From positions 16,981,965 to 17,045,964 of the forward strand of contig NC_079431.1 of NCBI RefSeq assembly GCF_026213295.1: a stretch of 64,000 bases of DNA. The letters are read 5' to 3'. The notes under the pieces were generated by a model that was not told the origin of the DNA, searched no databases, and saw nothing but the letters and a program-made list of their open reading frames with translations. This document shows positions 25,140 to 45,619 of this stretch, piece after piece; position 1 is the stretch's first letter; each line of letters begins with the position of its first letter. The translations under genes were made by a program, and so were the position numbers. Source of the stretch: Gadus chalcogrammus (Eukaryota; Chordata; Actinopteri; Gadiformes; Gadidae).

Positions 25140-26874
25140 AGGGCTGTCCCAATGTCGAATTCCAAAGGGCGTGAGGGTTTGAGTCCACACTTACCGAGCC
25201 CTTTCCATGAGTCCGCATCAGTGCAGACTTCACCTAAGGAATTGCCCACAGTTCAGAGCGTTGTTACGTTTACCACGGAGGCAATAGGGAAATCAATGCG
25301 CGACCAGTTAGGAATTTCTGCCTTTTTTTAGTGAGCCGGATCATTTGGATCAGCTCACCAACAAGAGCCTGCTCTTTTGGCTCCCAAACGGCTCTTCATA
25401 TTACTACTTATACCTTTTATAATTCAGCCAAATGTTCTGACTTATGATTAGTATGTAGGCCAATAATCACCTAAACTATTCAATACATCCTTTATACTGA
25501 AGTAATCAAAAGTAAAAACTATATTTTCTACTATCAATAAATTGCTGTAGCCAATGGTTTACATTGCATTTACAAAAAACAAAAAAAACTTCAAAATGAG
25601 AATTCCCAAACCGGCAAGGGTCAGCAACATTTGTCATTAAACGTTGTCAAGGTATGTGCTCCTGTGAACTGCTGTCCTAATCCCATATATACCTATCTAA
25701 GCCCATGTGGCCTCACACACTCACATAGCACCTGAGATCAATTAAGTCCGTAAATCCTTAGCCCTTCCTCAGGGCTCACTTTGGGATTGGGCCATTGTGT
25801 ACCATGCGTGTCAAGTGATTGACATAATTCCCCTTGTTCCGTTTATGTCCCCACAGTGACTCCTTGTGGTTTGCACTAGCTATTGCTAAGGAACTATGTT
25901 GCACAACCGAAAATGCCTGTATCTAACTGTGCATTATTTACAGTTTCTGCATTTATTATATTTAAATCTCCTCAAGAAGATTTTCTGCCTCACGCTATCA
26001 AATATTAAAACATCGATAACCTTATTATTTCCCACGTATTGGTAAAATGTCATTATTTCCACCTGTGCAAATCACCTCAAGCAATCCAGACCTTTGGTGT
26101 TCTGACAGATAGATAAAATCTATCAAATAGATCGATAGACTGACGGATGGATAGACGAAATGATATAGACTGACAATTAATTCAATGATAAAGCCTGACA
26201 GATAGATTAAATGATAGAGACTGACAGACAGACAGACAGACAGAAATACAGTATAACAAGGATGGTAGACTATCACTATCATACTTTTGCTAGAATCATC
26301 CAGAGAGAAAATGCACCCTGTGAGGCAAAAGTTAACTGGAATGAAAGCAAGGCAAGAGAAGATTAAACACTTTGATCCCCATATACTTGTATACGCTCAC
26401 CGTACAGAGTAAATACATTGATGTTGAGCTGTTGCTGTTGATCTTAGATAGCCATATCTTGTGTGCACTTGTGGTGCTGAAAGCAGCGCATCAGGAAGCG
26501 TGGTGGCAGCCCAGCGTGTTAACAGGCCTGCTGGTCATGACCGCTGACGTTCCTCCCAAACTATTCGTATAAACCGATCACATCGATTGTCTTTTAACTC
26601 AGACTGGGTGTGTGTCTGTTTTTTTGGTTTATTCCTTCTAGCCTGCTGTAAATATAGATAGGCCTAGTATAACATAAAATACATAATTCTACAGGCTTTC
26701 TAAGCCACACAATTTAGTTGAATAATAGTGCCCGGTCTTTTGTGGTTTGTGGCACTCCCTCAGACAAGGATGTGTCATAGAAATACATTCGCTTTTTATT
26801 TGCGCATGCATTGACATTGGTGGCTTTGGACCAAGGAACTCTGTGACTGTGAAACTAGAGCAGTGTGTGTGTGT
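25140..26874. other. intergenic with repeat-like fragments
   Basis: Phrases such as gggctgtcccaatgtcgaa (25140), gagccggatcatttggatca (25330) and gggattgggccattgtg (25782) resemble pieces of common fish repeats, but element ends could not be paired. A degenerate GATA/GACA tract lies at 26105-26245. No gene seen. Confidence 0.45.
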
Positions 26875-26899
26875 GGGGGGGGGGGGGGGGGGGGGGGGG
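26875..26899. repeat. G homopolymer, 25 bp
   Basis: Uninterrupted G run following a short (GT)n. Another G run of 12 lies at 27071-27082. Confidence 0.95.
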
Positions 26900-27080
26900 A
26901 ATGGAAAAAAGGTTTGACGCACTTGCTGGATCATTAAATTCACAGTGAGTCGTGCTGACGTAGGGGGATAGTGAATGGGATCGCTATATCTCTCTTGTAT
27001 ATACATCCATGTTACTCCGGCTCCCTCGTCCCTTTGGTCAACCTGTGGCGTAGCTAGCTCTGGTCTCAAGGGGGGGGGGG

Positions 27081-27113
27081 GGTCAGCAATAAGCTCCCTG
27101 CTTATTGCTGACC
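27081..27113. repeat. perfect 14-bp-arm hairpin
   Basis: ggtcagcaataagc at 27081-27094 pairs perfectly with 27100-27113 across a 5-base loop (tccct). It lies at the left edge of a repeat shared with 61.5 kb. Confidence 0.85.
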
Positions 27114-27265
27114 TCAGGGCATCTCTTCCCTGATTGCTTTGGGAATCCATGAAGCCGGTCATTCAAAGGTGCTTGAACACAACAAATACCTCTCAATGGT
27201 GGAGAAAAATAGGGACGGAGCAGAGGGGGAGAAAAATGTTTTTGGTTGTTTAGTTACAAAATCTT
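27114..27265 (+). repeat. dispersed repeat shared with 61490-61640
   Basis: Phrases in the same order appear in both places: tcttccctgattg, then ctttgggaat or tttagggaat, then gtgcttgaacacaa or gtgcaaaggcaaaa, then cttctcaatgg-type text, then agaggggg and ttttggttgttta or ttttgtttggaca. Divergence is high. The family is unknown. Confidence 0.5.
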
Positions 27266-28219
27266 GCTCTCTTCTCCTCTCTCCCTTTACAACTCTCAAA
27301 TCCCGCAGTACCATTAAGTGACCCGCCAACATTTGCTACTAGTTGTGTTTCTTAACAGATGATCTGTTATGGGTTATAAATAAAGTCTTCTCTACCTGAG
27401 GGAAGCTGTGCACGCAACAGTGCTGTTAAGACATTCGATAGCTCTACTCTGGGGCGGGGGGGGGGGATAAAAATACAACTTTATCAAGAGATCGGTGCTA
27501 AACACATCAGAGAGAAAGAGAGAGAATGACCCTTAGAAATCAAAGAGGAACAAATGTATAATTAGACATTTATATATACAATTTAAAAAGTCTATTTGAC
27601 AGTTGAGTTTCGACTCAAAACATTTCCAGGAAGATATTAAAAAACGATTTAATACTGCAAGAAGAAATAATAAAATCAGAAACACAATAGTACAACTCCA
27701 TAAGTCTATTTGAAGAGAACAGGCATGCGCCTTCAGTCACAAAGGAACAAAGCTTGAACGGTGGCGACATCTAGTGGTTTGTTAATATTCATTATAAAAA
27801 ACTTAAAACCACATTCATCAAAAAACCCAATCATACAGGGTGCACCCATTTTCATAATTACTGGTTTGGCAAATTATTAGAATAAGCTAAAACAGAATCA
27901 AGTGCATATCACGTGTACATCGCTTAATGTCATACTGTATTTAAATATGTAAAAATAACATCTTGGTGCACCACACATTTCTCAAGATGAATGGAAATAA
28001 AGGAAGGAAAATGGATTGACAGGAAGGGATCTTGAAAGGCACAGCACTGAAAGGGTCCTCACTGGAGTACTTTGTGACAATTTAAGCAATATATGTGTTT
28101 TACACATGCAAATCAGTACACAAATTAGTACCAATCAACATCTGTGAGATAAGTGCTAATTCACAAGAGTAGCAAGCGCAACCCAATGTAAGACAAAAAA
28201 GTTAGAAATGTACAATGTT
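27266..28219. other. intergenic, no gene seen
   Basis: AT-rich, downstream of the FAM171B-like gene. Contains a G run near 27453-27466. No coding frame of interest. Confidence 0.5.
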
Positions 28220-28225
28220 TTTATT
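28220..28225 (-). promoter_or_regulatory. candidate polyadenylation signal of the FAM171B-like gene
   Basis: AATAAA on the minus strand, about 1.19 kb past the stop codon and followed by U-rich sequence. It would give a 3' UTR that contains the MITE at 28948-29321. Position and motif are the only evidence. Confidence 0.25.
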
Positions 28226-28947
28226 GAAATATAAACAAAACTTGTTCAGTTTGTTCAGATTGGAACTGTCCTTTACACAAGAGACCTGAGGATCTCAGAT
28301 TGGCTCCAGCAAGACGATAGGGCTAATGCTAAAATTGTTTGGAGCTTGTGTTTAAATGTTGCAACAAATGCAAACTGTAAGTCATCAGAATAATCATTAT
28401 TGCCTTGGCGTTATTAAAATTGCATATCTGAAGATTGAGTCATGCCTATCATCACATTGCCAAAAGTCACCAAAAGCCACTGATTCAGTGACATCTGGTG
28501 ATCTTTATAACATGCATATGATGTGCCTTCTGAATTCAAATGCATGCGTCTCCTCAACTCGTCTAATCTCAGCGGACAAGGCGGGACGTGCTTTTTACCT
28601 ACGGTTTCTGTCAACTACACAGAGAGACCCATAGCGTACCCACAGCGTACCCACAACGGCTATTTGACACAGAAGTACAATTTGTGTGAGCGACAATGAG
28701 TGTTTGAATAAATGTGACGAAGGGAGAAGGATGAAACCGTACCCTGACCCAAGGGCTCCAGTGAAAATGCATCCCCATCAGCGCCACCACGTCAACTCGC
28801 CATATATTGCACGACACAAATCATTTATCGAAAATCATCAATGTACAAAGAACGTTGTCAACATAAATTATTGAAAGGGGCGAGTCGATGCTGGTACTGG
28901 CCATCGAGAAGTGAAGCTAGCCAGTTTTCTCGGTTTGGTTGTTTGGC
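28226..28947. other. possible 3' UTR region, no other feature
   Basis: No additional coding exon for the missing FAM171B C-terminus was recognised here on the minus strand. Confidence 0.4.
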
Positions 28948-29321
28948 TAGATGCGGGGCTAAGGATTACTGGGGCCTACCAGGCCCAGGCCCAGGGGCCC
29001 AAGCGCCGAGAGGGGCCTGAAGCCCAAGCATCTGCACTACCATTTCAATATTGTCTTTACAACATATTACATTTTTCTACTGATATCTTAATGGGGCCCT
29101 GAAGCCATATATCATTGGTTATATTATGTCATATTTCTCATATTTATCATATGCCATAAATCTAATATCATAAATATGTATTGTGCTCTTAACGCAACCT
29201 TTGTATCGCAACTGATTTGTGCGTCAGTGCAGAGTTGGGCTGTATGCTGGTGCTGCTTGAGGGTGGGGGCTTTTCTCGTCTTCTGGGGCCCAAGGGCCCA
29301 CTGACTCATAATCCGCCCCTG
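28948..29321. mobile_element. hAT-type MITE beside the gene's stop codon
   Basis: The right end, read inward on the minus strand, is caggggcggattatgag, a typical hAT tip. The left end tagatgcggggctaagg is a diverged partner. The 8-bp flanks are tgtttggc (28940-28947) and tgtgtggc (29322-29329), seven of eight identical. The interior is rich in gggcccaag and ggggcct motifs in inverted arrangement. It lies 94 bp downstream of the FAM171B-like stop codon, so it is probably transcribed in the 3' UTR. Confidence 0.75.
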
Positions 29322-29415
29322 TGTGTGGCGCCTTCCATTGATTGTTACCGCAGCGTTTCCCAGCTGCAAAATTCGACTCTGGGGCTGAGGTTGTGAACTG
29401 CGTCAGTCCCGGTCC

Positions 29416-37552
<8,137 letters not shown>

Positions 37553-37763
37553 TAGGCCTACTGTGTGGAGATGGTGATGGTAGCCGTCGCTTTGCGGGTT
37601 CCCTCAAACGTCCCTCTATCTCATGGTCAACTTCTACATCGCTTTATTTTTCCTGCGCCTCGCCTGTCAACCGCACACAAGTTGAAGTCCAAACCACTCC
37701 AAACATTCATCTTCACCGGAGCTCCTCCTCCTCCTTCCAGGGTCTGGTAACCCTGATCACCAG
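37553..37763 (-). promoter_or_regulatory. 5' UTR and likely promoter region of the fam171b-like gene
   Basis: Moderately GC-rich sequence upstream of the start codon, between it and the minisatellite. I saw no clear TATA box. The transcription start cannot be placed from sequence alone. Confidence 0.35.
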
Positions 37764-38099
37764 CGCTGTTCATCTGGTTGCCGCACGGGGGCGCTGTTCC
37801 TCAGGTTCCGCACGGGGCGCTGTTCCTCTGGTGGCGGCACGGGGCGCTGTTCCTCCGGTGGCCGCACGGGGATGCTGTCCCTCCGATGCCCGCAGGGGGC
37901 GCTGTTCCTCCGGTGGCCGCATGGGGACGCTGTTCCTCCAGGGTCCGCACATGGCGCTGTTCCTCTGGTGGCGGCACGGGGCGCTGGTCCTCCGATGGGC
38001 GCAAGGGGCGCTGTTCCTCTGGTGGCCGCACGGGGATTGCTGTCCCTCCGGTGCCCGCACGGGGCGCTCTTCCTCTGGTGGCCGCACGGGGGCGCTGTG
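37764..38099. repeat. GC-rich 27-28 bp minisatellite
   Basis: About 12 tandem units around cacggggcgctgttcctc with variable tggtggccg linkers. Units differ by substitutions and by 1-2 bp indels. Six-frame open frames across it are artefacts of the absence of stop triplets. It begins about 210 bp upstream of the gene's start codon. Confidence 0.93.
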
Positions 38100-38226
38100 G
38101 ACGTTTTATGACTGGCTTCTTAAATAACAAGGCAATGGTTTGAATTATACAAATATGAATTTATTCTTCTCGGTTTTTTGCTTCTTTCATCTCCATTATT
38201 TGTAATATGAATAAAAATAATAGGTA

Positions 38227-38270
38227 TTATTATCATTATTATTATTATTATTATTATTAGTATAAGTAGC

Positions 38271-38326
<56 letters not shown>
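38227..38326. repeat. (ATT)n trinucleotide tract
   Basis: About 100 bp of ATT with a 15-bp interruption near 38260. Confidence 0.95.
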
Positions 38327-39582
38327 GTTTGTTTAGGGTTAGGGGTTTTCATTTGTACTTTTAGCCTCATGCATCATCAATAAGGTATATAGTCCACTCT
38401 AAAAAGGATTCCGAAACACATTACAACATTTTCATGCCATGACATAGGCTACCCTCCACAACCCTTATCTTTAATGTAGATTATTCAGATTCTAAAACGA
38501 ATAGCCTACTAGCCAGCCACGGAGACGGTGGGTCCAAAATATACATTTTGTTGCGAGTTTGTCTTCGGGATTGACACCCACATTATAACAGAAGGACAAG
38601 TGAATCAATCACACACAGAGTAATAGCCCAAGGGACATCCAAACCACAAAAACAAATCTATCATTTTACCACAACCCAGGTAAGCAAAAGACAATTAAAG
38701 CACTTCAATTAATGATGATGATCACACAACTTTTAAGGGCCCTATCGAACGGAACAGTCAGACATTACCACTTTGGTCAGACGTCTCTTGCACCAGAGGT
38801 CGGGGCGTCAGGGGGCGGGGCAGCAGAGAGAGGGGCATAGCTCTATAGGAAGTGTGAGGGTTTGACACAGTGGCAGCATAACCTTCATTTTAGATTTTGC
38901 ATTCATAAAAAGCCTCAACGGTACTGTGTCACACAACTTCTCTCCTCATAGTTAACAAATATTGAGGTTTCTGCAGATTCAATTATCCTCAGGGCCTCCT
39001 TTTTCATACATATACTTTAGGGGCATAGCATTCCCACATACATTAATGCTATTGCTCAGCTTCTGCCGACCTGACCTCCCTTGGAAGGGCTTGATTCTCA
39101 CATGCCCTTCCTGCTCCATTTCCTGTGGAGAGACACAGTGTCCACAATTAGTTTGCCTAAAATGATTTCATGTAATGGTTCGGTTCTCTACATAAGGAGA
39201 TGACTGCTTTCGTATTCTGCATGCAGTGGTGTACTCTGGGACAGCTCTGCCTCGCTCATGCGCGTCAGTTTGGTTTGAAATGTGCTGGGGACAGAGACGC
39301 ATTCGGAATTGCATTTTCAGAAGTGCTGGGTACAATGAGGATTCACTCTTTTTATTCTCTTTAGAGCAGGTAATGAAAGGTTCTGAAAGACGACATACCC
39401 ACATACCCATGTTACTAATGAATCAAATGTATACATAAAACTGTAATGGCTGACATGTTTTATGTAGAAAGCGTATCCAAAAAGCATTGGACATCTGACC
39501 CACTATGTTCTGCTCCATGTACCCAATGTTTACAACGTGATGAAACATGACGAACATAAAACAAAGAGGAGCTGGGGAAAGA
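38327..39582. other. intergenic, no gene seen
   Basis: Near 38800-38850 a GC-rich patch (gaggtcggggcgtcaggggg) resembles fish repeat text. Phrases from 38671-38710 (ccaggtaagcaaaagac) recur at 40055. Confidence 0.45.
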
Positions 39583-39747
39583 AATTAACGTAATTATTGT
39601 GTTTAAGTTCAGATGGGGCAAACCTGTGGCCACACAGTACTACAAATGTCGTCATGATTGAAAAAGGTAAAAAATAATTGTTGCACAGCTGAAAGCTATA
39701 TCACATCATGAACTGGCTGTTCTCAATTCACAACATGCATCCATCCA
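39583..39747 (+). repeat. direct duplication, copy 1
   Basis: About 165 bp from ttaacgtaattattgtgttt to attcacaacatgca. Nearly identical to 40071-40236. Confidence 0.9.
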
Positions 39748-40070
39748 ATCTACATCAGGACTCCAGCAACTCCACTATCATCATCCCCACTACAAATTCA
39801 AATCAAGTATATATATTTTTTTAAGTGGTGGGTACAAAATGAATCTTTACCAAAACTGGTAGGTACTCGTCCCCAGCGTCCCCAGCAAAATCCATGTCTA
39901 TGCCCTCGCTGCTAAGACCTACTTGAATTTACTGTTTTAGTTTGTGATGAAAGTGATGAATAACTTTAAATAAAAGCATCTACGACAGCCAATATGTAAA
40001 GACATTAGGCGTTAGGAGAAACATAATCTAGGCTAGGCTATTGCGTTAAACAACATCCCAGGTAAGCAGA
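39748..40070. other. spacer between the direct duplicates
   Basis: About 320 bp of single-copy AT-rich sequence. Confidence 0.5.
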
Positions 40071-40236
40071 AGACGTAATTAATGTAATTAATGTGTTTAA
40101 GTTCAGATGGGGCAAACCTGTGGCCACACACAGTACTACAAATGTCGTCATGATTGAAAAAGGTAAAAAAAAAATTGTTGCACAGCTGAAAGCTATATCA
40201 CATCATGAACTGGCTGTTCTCAATTCACAACATGCA
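40071..40236 (+). repeat. direct duplication, copy 2
   Basis: Second copy, with small indels (an added CA in the cacacacagta run and a longer A run after ggt). Confidence 0.9.
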
Positions 40237-41310
40237 CAACATCCAATCTATCCAATTATAACACATGATTGCTTTAGAAACACATTAAGTACCTTTGAAA
40301 TGAACCACGCTTTGAGAGTGATGTTGTTACTTAGTATAGACGGTATGGATATGAGCTGTAGACACCGTAAGGTCATCACCATTTCATGTTTGTTAGCTGT
40401 TCGTGAGTTCATCGGGTTATTGTACTCCAACGCATGTCCTATGAGTAGTCAAACTGAAAACTCTGTTCAGTCACTCTCTCTCACAAACACACAAACGCAC
40501 ACCCTGAAGTATAGCTCTGAAACAGAATAAAGGTTATCGGGCATATGGGTTCTACTGAGCTGCAGATTATTCGATAATATAGCCTACTGTACCAGGTCAT
40601 TCGGTGGCCACTTTTACCTTAAGCATCTTACAAAACCATTCTGGGCATTATTCGCTATGAATCCGTGTGACAGGTTTTCTGACCCTAAGGCCTCCGCATA
40701 TCTCAGTGTTTTAGACGATGAATTAAAAACAAACACGTCAACCGCCACAAATGTTGAACCTTTAAAGCCAAATGTCAGCCTGGCATTGCTTCTTTTAAAC
40801 TTCACCGTGGAAAGGCCACTCCACTCATGCCTCGAACTGGCGATTACAGGTGGGGGGATGACAGTCTGACAGCTATGGCGACAGCTGGAATCAACCGTAC
40901 ATCACGATTTTATGTAATTGAAAGGATAATCTGTACAATGACAAGGTTACAGGGAAAGCAGAGTGGGTTAAATTTGCCACATTATTGAGGCATGTGTCAA
41001 CTCAGACAAAAGGAAAGGAGAATCAGCAGCGACAACTGTGGACATATTAAATGTGCGTTTCTCAATAAGAACTAGAGAAGACATAATTACTTGTTGGGTA
41101 CCGATATAGAGAGACTCCTTTCTTATTCTTATAAACCTAGTTTGCCCTGTTTGAGAAACTTGGTCAGGCAGCACTTTCAATACCTTTGTTGGAGTTACTC
41201 TCCACAATATTGATTGCATGCTTAGATTTTTTTTAGATCACTTCTTTTGATGAAAGCGTACTAAAAGACAACGAGTTCATGGAGAGAGGACCTGAGAGTG
41301 CAATAAGGAG
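40237..41310. other. intergenic, no gene seen
   Basis: No recognisable coding or repeat feature. Frames at 40657-40869 and the opposite strand overlap and look random. Confidence 0.5.
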
Positions 41311-41311
41311 G

Positions 41312-41640
<329 letters not shown>

Positions 41641-42062
41641 TGTGCATCTGCATGTGTATGTATATCTGATGTGGGTGTATGTTTGTGTAAATAGTATACC
41701 AATCAAATATATATGAGTTAAACAAATCTTTTCTTTTATACATTTTTTCAAACATGAATTCCACATGGAAATTAAAGCCATTCATTTTATATTATCTCTG
41801 TGTATGTGTGTTTGTATGTGTGTGTTTCTGTTAAGATGCATAAGAGTGAAAGCGAAATCGAGTGCGAGAGCGAGAGCGAGAGCGAGAGTGAGAGTGAGCT
41901 TGGGGTTGATCAGTGTGTACTAAGCGAAGTCTAAGGGTTTGGCTGAGTTACTGTGATTGTTTGCAGCAGTGTTCTCTTGAACAGTAAATGTGACGGAGCC
42001 AAAAGCCAACATACTCACTGATGGAGCTAAAGACTCAGAGAGATAATGCTACCATGTTACCA

Positions 42063-42063
<1 letters not shown>
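41641..42063. other. intergenic, no gene seen
   Basis: GT-rich fragments and a short (GAGAGC)n run near 41860-41895. Confidence 0.5.

Positions 42064-42096
<33 letters not shown>
42064..42096. repeat. (TA)n tract
   Basis: About 32 bp of TA at the left edge of the MITE. The right flank is a shorter tgtatata, so TA expansion followed insertion or the element chose a TA-rich site. Confidence 0.9.
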
Positions 42097-42099
<3 letters not shown>

Positions 42100-42565
42100 T
42101 GCTGTCAGTTAAACGCGTTATTAACGGCGTTTACGCAAACCAATTTTAACGGCGTTATTCTTTTTATCGCGCGATTAACGCAATTTCTTATTATTAAAAA
42201 AAAATTCGATTTTTTTTTTTTTTTCTTTGGCTCAAAACAAAGAAGCAGTAGCCTGACTGCTATGTTCAAGGCAGTATGTTTGTAAGTTCATCGTATAATT
42301 GCACTATAGGCTTTTTTTTGTATCGTCCTGTTTTGATCAGTATATGCAAATGTTGTTATCAATAAAAAAACATTTGCATAAGGCAAGCCGATGCACTTCT
42401 CCATGTTGATAAGAGCATTAAAATGAGAACAATTAATGGGACAAAGAAATCAAGGGATATTTAGCATAGAAAAAAGATTTGCGATTAATTGCGATTACTC
42501 GCATTAATACTATGGCATTGATGGGATTAATCGCGATTAAATATTTGAATCGCTTGACAGCACTA
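42097..42565. mobile_element. MITE with tagtgctgtca ends
   Basis: Ends are tagtgctgtca at the left and its perfect inverse tgacagcacta at the right. Inside, both ends carry attaacgc and gcgattaa motifs in inverted arrangement. No coding capacity. The tips resemble hAT MITEs of fish. A target duplication cannot be read because both flanks are TA-rich (atgtatat occurs on both sides). Confidence 0.8.
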
Positions 42566-44685
42566 ATGTATATATTAAAATATGAATATAATTAAATAAA
42601 CATACCATGGTCCCATTATCTCTCCCTTGCAACACAGCAGACATAGTGTCCGTCGCTGGAGACGGATAGGTGCGTGACTAAACATTATTAAGCGCTATTG
42701 ACGCACCAGATGCTGTTAATGCTTTGGCTAAACCCAGCAGCAAACAGAGGTGACCATGATCAAAGGTAGAAAGAGTTGTTGGAAGGTTTATCTCGGGCGT
42801 GCAGCAGGGTATTTGAAATGCGTGACGTGGCGTCACAGGTCTAAAGACAAGACGCTTATTTTGTTTGAGAAATGTGAACTATGACACCTAATTTTCCACA
42901 CACAGTTTTAATGAATACAAGGACAGATGGTTGTTATTCGTCTTTGTTTTGTGCTGAGGTTATGTCAGGTTTGTATTGTACAACGTATTTCTATTACCTT
43001 AATGGATACAATCAATCAACTGTACAACTCTACAAGGTGAATGCAATAGGAAATAAAAAATACTTCACCTATCCATTTAATTCATGATGAATCAACATTG
43101 TTCAACCTCACCAGGAGATTAAATGCGGCTTTGGGATCACTGCCAATCAATCCTCAATGTTTAGGTATTTCACATAAAAGTGAGGCCTGCATCACCATGT
43201 GCCACCATTGTGACGAAAAACATGAATAACATGGGAGCATTTCACAAACCATTACATTCCCAATTTATTCCCATGTTTACTAAGCCCCTATGAATTCAAA
43301 AAGCAGCCTGGCGATCCGTCAGATAGCCCGTGACATGTGGCTCCAGGGGAAGTTTGAGGATAGATCAAAGTTACTGTGTCAACGGGTCAAGAGTTAGCAT
43401 TTAGACTTGAGCCACTGGGGCGTCAGTTCATTCTCCTCTCTCCTCCGTCAGCGTTGGTGGCTCGCCTAGGCTGCCGACCGGCTCATTTCTACTCGACTTT
43501 AAACGGACGTACAGGGAAGGACAAGGAGAGCCACATCGCCTGCCATGATGGAGCTGGCCAGCCTCACACCCTGAGATCCACCTGCACCGGTTGTCCCCAT
43601 CATAACTCTTAATGTCACAACACAACGACAGGCCGGGACTGGGGAATGGTGTGGCCCCGCTGTAGTGGAAATGCTGTGGTGTGTCTGGAGAAACTATCTT
43701 CCAGCTGGATTTTGTTTCGGGGCATGTTTTTTTGACGGTGCTTACACTTTACTTCCTCACTTGGGACTGTTTATTTTCATGTTTATTTTTTTTTCTATGG
43801 GCAGAAAGTGACATTGAACATTCACTCCAAAAATAAATGATATTCAAAGTTTTCTCCCAAAGGCTTTACGTAACCTGTATCATGAGAGCCAAACTGGTGT
43901 ATTAAATACTTTGTGGGGAAATTGTCAAACAGAAAAGTTATGATCTTTGAAGAATTGGTCACTTTCTTGAGGGCAAAAGTGCCTTATGATTTATATTGTT
44001 TTCAGATGAACTGGTCCATTTTGCTTCATCACATGGCGACCTCCAGTAACCTCTAGAAGTGTATGAGGCTGTGCAATACTCAGTAGGCACATCATAATAT
44101 CCAGAGAGTGAAGGAACTCAGGTTTCTTGCCACAATCACAATCCAATAGTTAAGATGTTGGGAGATTGACAAGCAGCTTATGTGAATTGTCTGCTTTAGT
44201 GTGGACCGTGTGTGGGTTGAGAGTAGGAGCTTAGCTTAGCTTCAATCACTCTATGTGCCCATCCATGCCTACGGCCTCTCGCTTTGGGGTAGTGAAGAAT
44301 AAGATCAACCTGAACAAGATTGTGGAAGCTGGCCTCTGAAATGAGAAATTAGTTTAACAGAGGTTCTCTAGCTCTACCCTGATTGGCAGTGCAAGGGGCT
44401 CAAACTAGCAACACTAAACTGGAAGGTGAAAACCTTCCAAAGGAGAACCATGTAAACGAAATGCAGCATTTTTGTTTGCATTCCATTTTCCAACCCAGGT
44501 TAAATTTAGAATGCATTTCTGGTGGTTTAAGGTTTCCCCACCCTTCTAATCAATATGGCCACTACGTGACTAAGGTGTGTCAGGCGTTGTGGTCACTGGT
44601 CACTCCATTAGATGCAATGGTCAGTGGACGTGGTGTACCTTGAAGTCCTCCTCCATGTCCGCCTCCACATTGAGTAGCAAGCCAG
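42566..44685. other. intergenic, no gene seen
   Basis: About 2.1 kb with no gene, splice-site-bounded frame or repeat end that I can support. Confidence 0.5.
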
Positions 44686-44689
44686 TTCA

Positions 44690-44830
44690 TTTTAGGGTGT
44701 ACCTCCAGGTGCACAGCTCATTGGGAGGAGACCCCGGTGCAGACCAAAGACTCCCTTGAGGGACTTTATCTCCCAGCTGACCTGGAAAGGCCCAAGGAGA
44801 TGAGGGAGCTAGCAAGAGAAAGGAGCACCT
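44690..44830 (+). mobile_element. fragment of an RTE-like LINE, 3' coding end
   Basis: ggaggagaccccggtgcaga, gagggactttatctcccagc and tgacctggaaagg read as a degraded version of the GRPR...RDYIS...AWER block that ends the reverse transcriptase at 53.2 kb, here on the plus strand. Both sides are unrelated, so only a short 3' stub remains. Confidence 0.6.
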
Positions 44831-45619
44831 GGACTGTTCTACAGACAGAACATCAAAATGACTTTTTTTATATTCTCAAGGAAGGTGTTATGAAAAGAGA
44901 TACAAGATACATTTACAGATTATGAAATAGCAAATACAAAATAGGTACAAAAAATATATATATACTGCCTGTAGCCACCGCTTCGGTAGGGAGGCAACAT
45001 TTTTATTGCAAGGTAAAGTGAGGAGGCAAATTTAGTCGATAAGTATATGGAAATGGTAGTTTAGGATGTATTACAGGGCAAGTCTCCCTGCAGAGTTGTC
45101 ATGTGTGTTTTTGATCAGTCTCATTTACCTTTATCCGTCACATTTACTTTATTGCACCTCATTTATCCAACAGCTATGAAGCCTTTAAGTAAAGCTTACT
45201 CATCTAGTGAATCATTCTGACCCTTATTTATTGAATAACTGCTTGAATAAAATGTCCCCAAGCTTTTCGAAAATAGATTTTCTGGCTGTCAAAAGATAGA
45301 TTAATTATCCTGGGAGCAATTAGCTTATACAACCTAAGAGCTATCAGCTATTAGAGTAACCCTCAAACTGTTGCCAAATTAATTCTCACTAATTAAGCTG
45401 TGGTTGCAAATAACTCGTCTCTCTCCCTATCAAAATAAATTGGTGTGTGTGTTTTATGAGGTGGGGTGTCAGCGTGTGTGTGTTAGCAGATGTTTGGCTG
45501 CGTGTGTAAGTATGTGGGTGGTTGTGTATGCGTGTTGGCAGGTGTGAGTAGATGTATTGCCATGCGATGGGTTATTTAGGTCTAGGTGTGAGACAGTAGA
45601 AGTCATATAATCCTTAGGC
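44831..45619. other. intergenic, no gene seen
   Basis: Imperfect GT-rich stretch at 45440-45560. Otherwise unremarkable. Confidence 0.5.

Noticed and set aside
37770..38143. Several overlapping open frames on both strands across the GC-rich block
   Set aside because: They are translations of the 27-28 bp minisatellite in different frames.
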